Below are positions 57,831-64,000 of a stretch of 64,000 nucleotides of DNA, piece after piece; positions within the stretch are counted from its first letter, which is position 1, and each line of letters begins with the position of its first letter. Source of the DNA: Allobosea robiniae (GTDB lineage: Bacteria > Pseudomonadota > Alphaproteobacteria > Rhizobiales > Beijerinckiaceae); the NCBI RefSeq assembly GCF_900102525.1, contig NZ_FNBZ01000007.1:310001-374000 (forward strand). The letters are read 5' to 3'. A program made the position numbers and the translations under genes. Under the pieces are notes generated by a model. The model was not told the DNA's origin and did no database searches. It saw only the letters and a program-made list of their open reading frames with translations.

Positions 57831-58588
57831 CAGGCGGCCTCCCCATGCGCTTCGGCGAGGCGGGCAAGGCCCGACACCTGCGGGAAGAGCCTCCGGCCGA
57901 GCCAGTTGAGGAAGAGCTTCAGCGAGAGCGCCAGCACGAGATAGATCACGGTGACGACGATATAGGTCTCGAACGAGCGGAACGTGTCCTGCTCGATGAT
58001 CGCCGCCGTACCCGACAATTCCTGCACCGAGACGAAGGAGCAGATGCTGGACGCCAGCATCATCAGCACGAACTGGCTCGACAGCGCCGGCCAGACGCGG
58101 GCGAAGGCGGGCTGCAGCACGACATGCTTCAGCACCTGCCATTTGCTCATCGCCAGGGCCAGGCCCGCCTCGATCTGCGACTTGTGGATCGAGTCGACGC
58201 CGGCGCGGATGATCTCGGTAGCGTAGGCGGCCAGGTTGAGCGTCATCGCCAGGACGGAGGCTTCCAGGCCATCGAGGCGGATGCCGATCTGCGGGAGCCC
58301 GAAGAAGATCATGAAGAGCTGCACCAGGAACGGCGTGTTGCGCATCAGCTCGACATAGGCGTCCACGATATAGCCGGCCCAGCTCCCCGCGAGGCTGCGC
58401 AGCGCGGTCATCGCCGTCGCCAGCACGAGGCCCAGCGTGATCGCGACGAAGGACAGCGCGATCGTGAGCCAGACCCCGTGGAGGATCATGGGCCATTTGG
58501 AAAAGACGTCTTGGAAGAGCAACGGCCCGCTCCTTCGTCCGGGAAGGTCGATGGTGGTCGCCGGCGCGTTCTGGACGCGCCGGGACAT
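57830..58588 (-). CDS. Polar amino acid ABC importer permease, HisQ/HisM-like (second of two)
   Basis: 252 residues, about five helices after a 37-residue cytoplasmic tail. The family motif VELMRNTPFLVQLFMIFFGLPQIGI and the EAA loop SQIEAGLALAMSKWQVLKHVVLQPAFARVWPALSSQFV are both present. It precedes the other permease gene and follows the binding-protein gene across a 37-base hairpin-containing gap. Confidence 0.92.
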   Translation of the reverse strand: MSRRVQNAPATTIDLPGRRSGPLLFQDVFSKWPMILHGVWLTIALSFVAITLGLVLATAMTALRSLAGSWAGYIVDAYVELMRNTPFLVQLFMIFFGLPQIGIRLDGLEASVLAMTLNLAAYATEIIRAGVDSIHKSQIEAGLALAMSKWQVLKHVVLQPAFARVWPALSSQFVLMMLASSICSFVSVQELSGTAAIIEQDTFRSFETYIVVTVIYLVLALSLKLFLNWLGRRLFPQVSGLARLAEAHGEAA

Positions 58589-58598
58589 TGGTGTATCC

Positions 58599-58614
58599 GA
58601 TCGGAAATCCGATC
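58599..58614 (-). terminator. Hairpin between the binding-protein and permease genes
   Basis: GATCGGA and TCCGATC form seven pairs around two bases. The surrounding bases contain further GATC/CCGATC copies. It lies 11 bases after the binding-protein stop. As in other importers, it probably reduces permease expression relative to the binding protein. No T-run is seen. Confidence 0.45.
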
Positions 58615-58625
58615 AGGACGTCGGA

Positions 58626-59423
58626 TCAGAAGGTCGGCAGCGGCGGCAGCGGGCTGCCGACCCACTTCTGCGCGATCGCGTCGAGCTCGCCGTTCTGCTT
58701 GACGTAGTAGATGAAGTTGTTGAGCCACTGGCGCAGCTCCCAGGCGTCCTTGCGCATGGTCATCGAGTTCGGCTGCACGCCGAAGACGAACTTGAGCTCG
58801 GTATCGGTCTCGCCGCGCGCCTTCATGGCCGCGTTGGCCTGGGCGTCGGGCCCAGCAATGGCCTCGACCTGGCCGGAGAACAGCGCCTGCATGGTGGTGG
58901 CGTCGTCCTCGAAGCGCAGGATCGTGAGGTTCAGCTCCTTCTCGCGGCTGGTGAATTCACGCTCGACGCTGGAGCCGCGATTGACCCCGACCTTCTTCCC
59001 CTTGAGGTCGGCCCAGGTTTTGATGGCGACGCCCTTCTTGGCATAGATGCCGGTCTGGAAGGCGCTGTAGGGGATCGAGAACATCACGGCCTTGGCGCGC
59101 TCCGGCGTCGGCGCCAGCGTGGCGACGAGGAAGTCGACCTTGTTGGCCTCCAGCGCCGGGATGCGGGCGGGCGGCGTCAACTGCACCAGCTCGACCTTCA
59201 CGCCGAGATATTTGCCGATCAGCGCGATGACATCCGCATCGTAGCCGATGGCGTTGCCCTGGGAATCGACCGAGCCATAGGGCGGGGCACCGATCAGCAC
59301 GCCGACCTTCACCGAACCGCGCTTGATGATGTCGGTGATCGTCTGGGCCGAGGCCTGGCTGGCGGCGAGCATGCCCGCGCCGAGTGCGAGAGCCAGGCCG
59401 GCAATCTTGAGATGCTTGAACAT
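58626..59423 (-). CDS. Polar amino acid ABC importer binding protein (family 3)
   Basis: 265 residues with a signal peptide (about 1-26, ASA-Q). The SBP_bac_3 fold is complete: ITDIIKRGSVKVGVLIGAPPYGSVDSQGNAIGYDADVIALIGKYLGVKVELVQLTPPARIPALEANKVDFLVATLAPTPERAKAVMFSIPY, KGKKVGVNRGSSVEREF, FSGQVEAIAGPDAQANAAM and a C-terminal RQWLNNFIYYVKQNGELDAIAQKWVG. A small ligand with amino and carboxyl groups is likely. ATG at 59423 is used. The 137-base gap before it (59424-59560) holds a perfect GGCGGCGCCGCC palindrome at 59449-59460 but no gene. Confidence 0.9.
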   Translation of the reverse strand: MFKHLKIAGLALALGAGMLAASQASAQTITDIIKRGSVKVGVLIGAPPYGSVDSQGNAIGYDADVIALIGKYLGVKVELVQLTPPARIPALEANKVDFLVATLAPTPERAKAVMFSIPYSAFQTGIYAKKGVAIKTWADLKGKKVGVNRGSSVEREFTSREKELNLTILRFEDDATTMQALFSGQVEAIAGPDAQANAAMKARGETDTELKFVFGVQPNSMTMRKDAWELRQWLNNFIYYVKQNGELDAIAQKWVGSPLPPLPTF

Positions 59424-59560
59424 TTTCACGTGGTGTCTCCTCTGCTGCGGCGGCGCCGCCTGTCTTGGCCCGGCTTCTGGTGGCCGGCTGTGGAAGAACT
59501 TGGTTCGGCGCATCGAATTCCCCGAAAAGTGCTGCCACCTCTCGGTCCGATGTCGGAGCG

Positions 59561-60538
59561 TCAGGCGCTGGCGCGCACGACGTTGACGAGCGGCTCGCCG
59601 GCGAAGCGACGCCTGATGTTGTCGGCGATGATCCCCTGCCTGCGGCTGATGGTGCCGCTCGTCCATCCGGACATGTGCGGCGTCATTAAAACGTTTGAAA
59701 GCTCATGGAAAGGCAGATTTGCAGGCAACGGATGGCTGTCCCCAGCGCTGGGATAGCGGTACCAGGTATCGATGATCGCCCCGCCGATCCGGCCGCCTTT
59801 CAGGGCGTCGAACAGCGCCTGCTCGTCGATGGTCGGGCCGCGCCCGACATTGACGACGACCGCGCCCGGCCGCATCGCGGCAAAGGCGGCGGCACTGAGG
59901 ATGCCCCTGGTCTCTTCGGTGAACGGCACGGAGACGACGACGACATCGACCGAGCCGCAGAATTCGGCGAGCGCATCGAGCGTGAAGGAGCGATCGACCA
60001 GGGCCGAGGCCGGCACGGCGCTGCGGTTGGCGACATGGACCTTCATCTCGAAGGCCTTGGCCCGCGCCGCGATCGCCTTGCCGATATGGCCAAAGCCGAG
60101 GAGACCGATGGTCTGGCCGGCGATCTCGCCATGGACGCGCTCCGGCGCGCCGGCCCAGTAGGCCCAGTCGCCCTGGCGCAAGCGCCGGTCGGCATCGGCG
60201 AGCGGGATATTCCGCGCCAGCAGCGCCGCCATCACGTATTCGGCGATGGCCTGCTCATGGCCGAAGCAGTTGCAGACGGCAGCCGAGGCCGGCAACGCGC
60301 CGAGATCGACCATGTCGTAGCCGGCGCCCGGCACATGGAAGAGCTTGAGCCCGGCAGGCTGCGGCAGGCCGGCATCGAACTTCACGCCGACGATGACCTC
60401 GGCCTCGGCATAGGCTTTCTGGTCGGCACCCGCTTCGAGATGGTCGGGCAAGAGCTGGATCTCGGCCTCTTTGCCGACCAGCTCGGCAAAGCCGTGGCTG
60501 AATGAAGCGGCATTCTCGCCGTGGAAGACAACGCGCAT
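59561..60538 (-). CDS. D-2-hydroxyacid dehydrogenase
   Basis: 325 residues. A split substrate domain surrounds the NAD-binding Rossmann fold with GQTIGLLGFGHIGKAIAARAKAFEMKVHVANRS (GxGxxG). The catalytic residues of the family are in VVVNVGRGPTIDE (the Arg) and TPHMSGWT (the His), with the Glu in GRIGGAIIDTWYRYP-type sequence altered: DTWY replaces the usual DVFEPEP. The family reduces 2-oxo acids or oxidises D-2-hydroxy acids. It is encoded directly after a GntR gene and before a polar amino acid importer, on the same strand. It may process the transported compound or its 2-oxo product. Confidence 0.82.
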   Translation of the reverse strand: MRVVFHGENAASFSHGFAELVGKEAEIQLLPDHLEAGADQKAYAEAEVIVGVKFDAGLPQPAGLKLFHVPGAGYDMVDLGALPASAAVCNCFGHEQAIAEYVMAALLARNIPLADADRRLRQGDWAYWAGAPERVHGEIAGQTIGLLGFGHIGKAIAARAKAFEMKVHVANRSAVPASALVDRSFTLDALAEFCGSVDVVVVSVPFTEETRGILSAAAFAAMRPGAVVVNVGRGPTIDEQALFDALKGGRIGGAIIDTWYRYPSAGDSHPLPANLPFHELSNVLMTPHMSGWTSGTISRRQGIIADNIRRRFAGEPLVNVVRASA

Positions 60539-60557
60539 GGTCCGGTAATTCCTTCCG

Positions 60558-61313
60558 TCAGGTCTTCAGCAGCGGCTCGACCCTGCAATCCAGCAGGGAC
60601 GGATCGATCGCCGCTTCCATCTCGTCGAACATGCCGTCCACGAAGCCGATCAGCGCATCCGAGGCGGCGACGGCCTCATCCGCCCGGCGCGCCGCGATGG
60701 CGTTCAAAACCGCGATATGGTGGTCGACCGAAACCGCGAGGCCCACCCTCTGCGGCATCGCGCTGTGATAGATGAAGCCGATGCGCCGGAAGATCGTGTG
60801 CAGCGGGCGCAGGGTATGTTCGAGGAACGGCTCCGCGGCGGCCGACAGCACCGTCTCGTCGATACGGCGATCCAGCGCGTTGAACTCCGCCAGGCTGAAC
60901 CGGTCCCGGCGCTCGCGCAGAAGGCGTTCGATATGCAGGAGCTGGTTGCGATGGGACGGGCCGGCCCTCTCGGCCGCCAGCCCGATGACGAAGCGTTCGA
61001 GATCGTGGCGCAGGCGCAGCAGCACGCGCTCCCGCGCCAGATCGACCGGCGCGATCTGGAGGCCGTGACGCGGGCGGATGACGATCAGCGTATCCGCCGC
61101 CAGCCGGTTGACGGCATGATGGACCGGCGTGCGGCCATAGCCGGTCATATCCTGCAGATCCTGGAGCGACAGGAAACGGCCCGGCGGAAGCTCGCAGGTG
61201 ATCAGCATCGCCTCGAGGCGCTCATAGGCGAGCTCGAACAGGTTGACGCGGTTGCGCCGCTTGGGCGCAGGCGCATCTTCTGTCGGTCGGGGTTGGGTCG
61301 CGCTGCGCGCCAT
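60558..61313 (-). CDS. GntR-family (FCD) transcriptional regulator
   Basis: 251 residues. The winged helix (about 22-88) reads LFELAYERLEAMLITCELPPGRFLSLQDLQDMTGYGRTPVHHAVNRLAADTLIVIRPRHGLQIAPVD. The helix-turn-helix replaces the usual R.PVREAL with RTPVHHAVN. The C-terminal FCD domain (about 95-235) is all-helical, with FNALDRRIDE and VDHHIAVLNAI at the usual metal-binding positions. It is the first gene of a minus-strand operon with the D-2-hydroxyacid dehydrogenase and the amino acid importer. A palindromic site lies 63 bases upstream of its start. It probably controls its own operon. Confidence 0.87.
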   Translation of the reverse strand: MARSATQPRPTEDAPAPKRRNRVNLFELAYERLEAMLITCELPPGRFLSLQDLQDMTGYGRTPVHHAVNRLAADTLIVIRPRHGLQIAPVDLARERVLLRLRHDLERFVIGLAAERAGPSHRNQLLHIERLLRERRDRFSLAEFNALDRRIDETVLSAAAEPFLEHTLRPLHTIFRRIGFIYHSAMPQRVGLAVSVDHHIAVLNAIAARRADEAVAASDALIGFVDGMFDEMEAAIDPSLLDCRVEPLLKT

Positions 61314-61375
61314 TCCCGGGTTTCCTCCGCGAGGGCGCTCTTGGTCGGCGCCCGTTGAGGAGGAGCCTAAACATG

Positions 61376-61391
61376 TTGTGAAATTTTACAA
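61376..61391. promoter_or_regulatory. GntR operator candidate upstream of the 60558 regulator gene
   Basis: TTGTGAAATTTTACAA is a 16-base dyad with seven of eight position pairs matching (TTGT-N-AAATTT-N-ACAA). It lies 63-78 bases before the ATG on the minus strand. GntR/FCD regulators commonly bind such TTGT-n-ACAA palindromes at their own promoters. The 228-base gap to the HAD gene also holds CCGAAAT-N3-ATTTCGG (61452-61468) and no gene. Confidence 0.5.
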
Positions 61392-61540
61392 GAGGATGAT
61401 TTGCCCGAGAGAGCATCCGCCGGTCTGCGCGACCGCGCCTGCATCGCCCTCCCGAAATCGGATTTCGGATCGAAGCCGATCGTTTCGACCGCCCCGATGG
61501 TCTCATCACAATGGGCAACCCCGAAAGGACCCCGCTCGAA

Positions 61541-62446
61541 TCAGCCCCAGGTGAACCAGGACAGCCCGTAGCGCGGCTGAAGGCCCTCGCGAGCAAATAG
61601 CCGCCGGCAGCTCTCGGGATCGACCTTGCCGTCCTTGCTCCAGTCCAGATCGCCGCGATGGATACCGCCCGCGATGAAGGCGGCGTCGATCCCGGCCTGC
61701 GCCGCGCCCGCGACGTCGTGCTCCAGCGAATCCCCGATGGCGAGCAGGCGCTCGGCCGGACGATCGAGATAGTGCAGGCAGCTCCGGTAGATCCGCGGAT
61801 GCGGCTTGCCATGATAATGCACCGAGCCGCCCATCTCCTCATAGATCAGCGCAGCCAGCCCCGGCGCCTCATGCAAGGTGCCGTCGGCATGGACCCGATA
61901 GCGGTCGGGATTGCCGCAGACCATCGGCAGGCCGCGTCGCAGCGCCTGTTCGAGAACCGGTTTCCAGCCGGCCACCGACTGGCTGTCGGGGTCCATGCTC
62001 ATCACGAACAGGAAATCGGCCGCCTCGGGCGTTTCCACCAGCGTCAGGCCCAGTCCGCTCGCCAGACGATCCTCGCCCGGCCGCGCCAGCAGCAGGCAGC
62101 GGGAGCCGAGATCGCGATAGGCCGGCTCGGAGCGTTCCAGCAGCGCTTCGCGCGCATCGTCCCCGGCCGAGGCCACGTGGTCGTAGAGACCGCGGGGGAA
62201 CCCCATGCTGGCAAGCACGGCCTCGTTGTCGCGCCCGCTCCGGCCCGAATTCGAGAGGATGATCACGGCCTTGCCCGCCGCCCGCAGGCGTTCGAGGCAG
62301 GCGACCGCCTCGGGATAGGGCCGCGTGCCGTCATGCAGCACGCCCCACTGGTCGAGCAGGAAGCCGTCATAGCGGTCGACCAGCGCCGACAGGCCACCGG
62401 GGAAGCCGATCTCGACTTGCGGCTCAGACAATGCGGGAGCGGACAT
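61541..62446 (-). CDS. Class IIA HAD phosphatase (TIGR01459-like)
   Basis: 301 residues. The nucleophile motif is LLDQWGVLHDG (Asp32 as nucleophile, Trp at the position of the second Asp, as in this clade). Motif II is ILSNSGR, and motif III/IV HYHGKPHPRIYRSC with LAIGDSLEHDVAGAAQAGIDAAFIAGG. The cap domain lies between motif II and III (about 75-215), as in NagD-type class IIA enzymes. The substrate is unknown. It is encoded 3' of two PhnE-type permeases on the same strand and overlaps the nearer by 23 bases. It may release phosphate from the imported compound, a role inferred from position only. Confidence 0.8.
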   Translation of the reverse strand: MSAPALSEPQVEIGFPGGLSALVDRYDGFLLDQWGVLHDGTRPYPEAVACLERLRAAGKAVIILSNSGRSGRDNEAVLASMGFPRGLYDHVASAGDDAREALLERSEPAYRDLGSRCLLLARPGEDRLASGLGLTLVETPEAADFLFVMSMDPDSQSVAGWKPVLEQALRRGLPMVCGNPDRYRVHADGTLHEAPGLAALIYEEMGGSVHYHGKPHPRIYRSCLHYLDRPAERLLAIGDSLEHDVAGAAQAGIDAAFIAGGIHRGDLDWSKDGKVDPESCRRLFAREGLQPRYGLSWFTWG

Positions 62447-63254
62447 AGGCCGAAAGCGCCTCGCTGATGATGACGATGCCGAGGATAGCGATCAGGATCA
62501 CGATCGCCTGCGACCAGGCGAACTGGTTGATCGAGGCGTAGAGCAGGAGCCCGATGCCGCCGGCGCCGACGAAACCGAGCACGCTCGACTCCCGCACATT
62601 GATGTCCCAGCGGTAGATCGAGGTGCCGATCAGCACGGGCAGGATCTGCGGGAGGATGGCGACGCCATAGACCTGCAAGGTGCTGGCCCCGGTCGATTCC
62701 GCCGCCTCGATCTGGCCGGCATCGACCTCCTCGATCGCCTCGGCGACGAGCTTGGCGATGAAGCCGATCGAGCGGGCCGCGACCGCGCAGATGCCGGCGA
62801 CGGGGCCCGGCCCGAAGATCGCGACGAAGAGCAGCCCCCAGATCACCGTGTTGATCGAGCGCGACATCACCAGCATGGCCCGGCCGAGAAGCCAGGTCGC
62901 CTGGTTGTAAGTGGTGTTGCGCGCCGCGAGGAAGGCGACCGGCAGGGCGAAGACAATGGCGATCATCGTGCCAAGCGTCGCGATATGCAGTGTCTCGATC
63001 AGCGGCTGGACGATGCGCGGCAGATAGGACCAGCGCGGCGGCCACATCCGCTCGATCAGGTCGGCCGCCTGTTCGTGGGCATCGGCGAAGAAGGCCCACT
63101 CGATGTCGAGCGCCGAGACCGACCAGGCCGCGGCAAGCGCGATGCCGCCGAGCCAGATCCAGTGCACGACGCGCTCGCGCAGCGAATAGCGTTCCCAATG
63201 GTCGGGATAGCGACGCATCGGCGCGCGATCCTGCGGGAGCTGATGCGCGGTCAT
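62424..63254 (-). CDS. ABC importer permease, PhnE-type (second of two)
   Basis: 276 residues with about six membrane helices after a 27-residue cytoplasmic tail. The phosphonate-type permease pattern is clear: LIETLHIATLGTMIAIVFALPVAFLAARNTT, RSINTVIWGLLFVAIFGPGPVAGICAVAARSIGFIAKLVAEAIEEVDAGQIEAAESTGAS and ILPVLIGTSIYRWDINVRESSVLGFVGAGGIG. The ATG at 63254 overlaps the upstream permease stop by four bases. An upstream in-frame ATG at 63287 would lie inside that gene. Phosphonates, phosphite or phosphate esters are the expected substrates of this type. Confidence 0.9.
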   Translation of the reverse strand: MTAHQLPQDRAPMRRYPDHWERYSLRERVVHWIWLGGIALAAAWSVSALDIEWAFFADAHEQAADLIERMWPPRWSYLPRIVQPLIETLHIATLGTMIAIVFALPVAFLAARNTTYNQATWLLGRAMLVMSRSINTVIWGLLFVAIFGPGPVAGICAVAARSIGFIAKLVAEAIEEVDAGQIEAAESTGASTLQVYGVAILPQILPVLIGTSIYRWDINVRESSVLGFVGAGGIGLLLYASINQFAWSQAIVILIAILGIVIISEALSAYVRSRIV

Positions 63255-64000
63255 CTCAGCCTCCGCCGGGCCCAGTCGCTGAACCATTCGCCGAAGGCGA
63301 CCATCGCCGCGATCGTCAGCAGAATCGCGCTGGCGAAGTCGAAATCATAGCGTGAGAACGAGGCCGATAGCGTCTGGCCGATGCCGCCGGCGCCGACGAT
63401 GCCGATCACGGTCGAGTGCCTGAGATTGGAATCGAGACGGTAGATCAGCACGCCCAGCGTCTTGACCAGGACCTGCGGCACGACCGCGTAGAAGAAGGTC
63501 TGGCCGAAGCTCGCGCCGGTGGCGCGGATCGCCTCGACCGGGCCGGGCTTCATGTTCTCGATATCCTCGGCCAGCATCTTGCCGAGGAAGATCGCCGAGG
63601 AGAAGGCGAGCGTCAGCAAGCCGGCGACCGGGCCGAAGCCGAACAGCTTCACGAAGAAGATCGCGATGATGACCTCGTGGAAGGTCCGGCCGGTGACGAT
63701 GAAGGCGCGCGCCAGCAGATAAAGCGGCCTTGGCGAGAGATTGGCGGAAGCCGCGATGCCGATCGGGATCGACAGCACCGCGCCGATGATCGTCGCGGCG
63801 ATGGCGATCTGCACGCTCTCGACCATGCCGGTGAGCAGCAGCTCCCAGCGGCTGAAATCGGGCGGCACCATCCGCTCGAGAATGGTCCAGGCCCGCGGCA
63901 GCCCGGCGAGGATGCGGGCCGTATCGACATTGAGCGTCGAGAGCGACCAGACCAGATAGGCGGCAACCAGGGCCCAGAAGGCGAGCCGCCGGCCGGGGCT
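63251..64000 (-). CDS. ABC importer permease, PhnE-type (first of two; 5' end beyond the window)
   Basis: At least 249 residues; the frame is open to the right edge, so the start is missing. The visible N-terminal part has one helix (RLAFWALVAAYLVWSLSTL) and a periplasmic loop. The PhnE pattern follows: LLTGMVESVQIAIAATIIGAVLSIPIGIAASANLSP, FHEVIIAIFFVKLFGFGPVAGLLTLAFSSAIFLGKMLAEDIENMKPGPVEAIRATGAS and LVKTLGVLIYRLDSNLRHSTVIGIVGAGGIG. An internal ATG at 63871 is not a likely start because the upstream codons are conserved-looking membrane protein. The ATPase and binding-protein genes should lie to the right. Confidence 0.88.
   Translation of the reverse strand, partial: SPGRRLAFWALVAAYLVWSLSTLNVDTARILAGLPRAWTILERMVPPDFSRWELLLTGMVESVQIAIAATIIGAVLSIPIGIAASANLSPRPLYLLARAFIVTGRTFHEVIIAIFFVKLFGFGPVAGLLTLAFSSAIFLGKMLAEDIENMKPGPVEAIRATGASFGQTFFYAVVPQVLVKTLGVLIYRLDSNLRHSTVIGIVGAGGIGQTLSASFSRYDFDFASAILLTIAAMVAFGEWFSDWARRRLR

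Noticed and set aside
61452..61468. CCGAAAT-N3-ATTTCGG and the GATCGGA repeats at 58599 as a dispersed repeat element
   Set aside because: The two share only a short ATCGGATTTC-like core and lie in different contexts. Two partial matches are not enough to call a family.
1..64000. tRNA, rRNA, insertion sequences, integrase genes, attachment sites or phage genes
   Set aside because: None was recognised on either strand. No transposase or integrase motif or flanking direct repeat was seen, so no mobile element is claimed.

Overview
The window is high-GC, densely coded DNA with short intergenic gaps. Many neighbouring genes overlap by 1 to 4 bases (ATGA or TGATG junctions). It carries a cyo-type quinol oxidase, many ABC importers, GntR, LysR, ROK and MarR regulators, opine- or hydroxyproline-type amine oxidation genes and an exopolysaccharide locus with an RTX protein. 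This fits an alphaproteobacterium of the Hyphomicrobiales (for example a Bosea-like soil or rhizosphere organism). The genus is inference; no rRNA or tRNA gene was seen to test it.

Layout. (1) 1-5.1 kb: an exported triple-DUF4399 protein cut by the left edge, an exported caspase-like protein paired with an OmpA-domain protein, and a solute-binding-type protein without a signal peptide. (2) 5.2-9.4 kb: a GntR/FCD regulator and a DapA-superfamily lyase, an FAD D-amino-acid dehydrogenase and a proline racemase/hydroxyproline epimerase family enzyme. Together these look like trans-4-hydroxy-L-proline catabolism. A TTGTCGACAA operator sits at both promoters. (3) 9.4-14.3 kb, minus strand: cyoABCD followed by SURF1. 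(4) 14.4-16.2 kb: an MFS carrier and a small exported protein. (5) 16.3-36.3 kb: a polysaccharide locus. It has a MarR regulator with a GT4 enzyme on the plus strand. Divergently on the minus strand lie a type I secretion ATPase and adaptor, an RTX calcium-binding protein, and a translationally coupled run of glycosyltransferases, a methyltransferase, a membrane coiled-coil protein, two pyruvyltransferase-family proteins, an exported propeller-like protein and a GSCFA protein. The gene set and order recall the exp/wg galactoglucan (EPS II) cluster of Sinorhizobium meliloti. (6) 36.4-46.9 kb: LysR, a spermidine/putrescine-type ABC importer, a three-subunit FAD/[2Fe-2S] amine dehydrogenase, a second FAD oxidoreductase, RidA and an acyl-CoA dehydrogenase. 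(7) 46.9-56.4 kb: a ROK regulator diverging from a sugar ABC importer whose operon also holds an argininosuccinate-lyase-like enzyme, a PfkB kinase, a double-SIS (NagB-II/GlmS-like) enzyme and a Rid protein. (8) 56.5-61.3 kb, minus strand: GntR, D-2-hydroxyacid dehydrogenase and a polar amino acid ABC importer. (9) 61.5-64 kb: a class IIA HAD phosphatase and two PhnE-type permeases, the last cut by the right edge.

The strongest candidates for something undescribed are the ROK-controlled lyase/kinase/SIS operon and the polysaccharide/RTX locus. The operon is proposed here to take up and dismantle an N-substituted amino sugar or sugar-aspartate conjugate. The polysaccharide locus has paired duplicated enzymes, a shared GWxxD-type module in three proteins and strong operator-like palindromes. 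No CRISPR array, insertion sequence, tRNA or rRNA was recognised.
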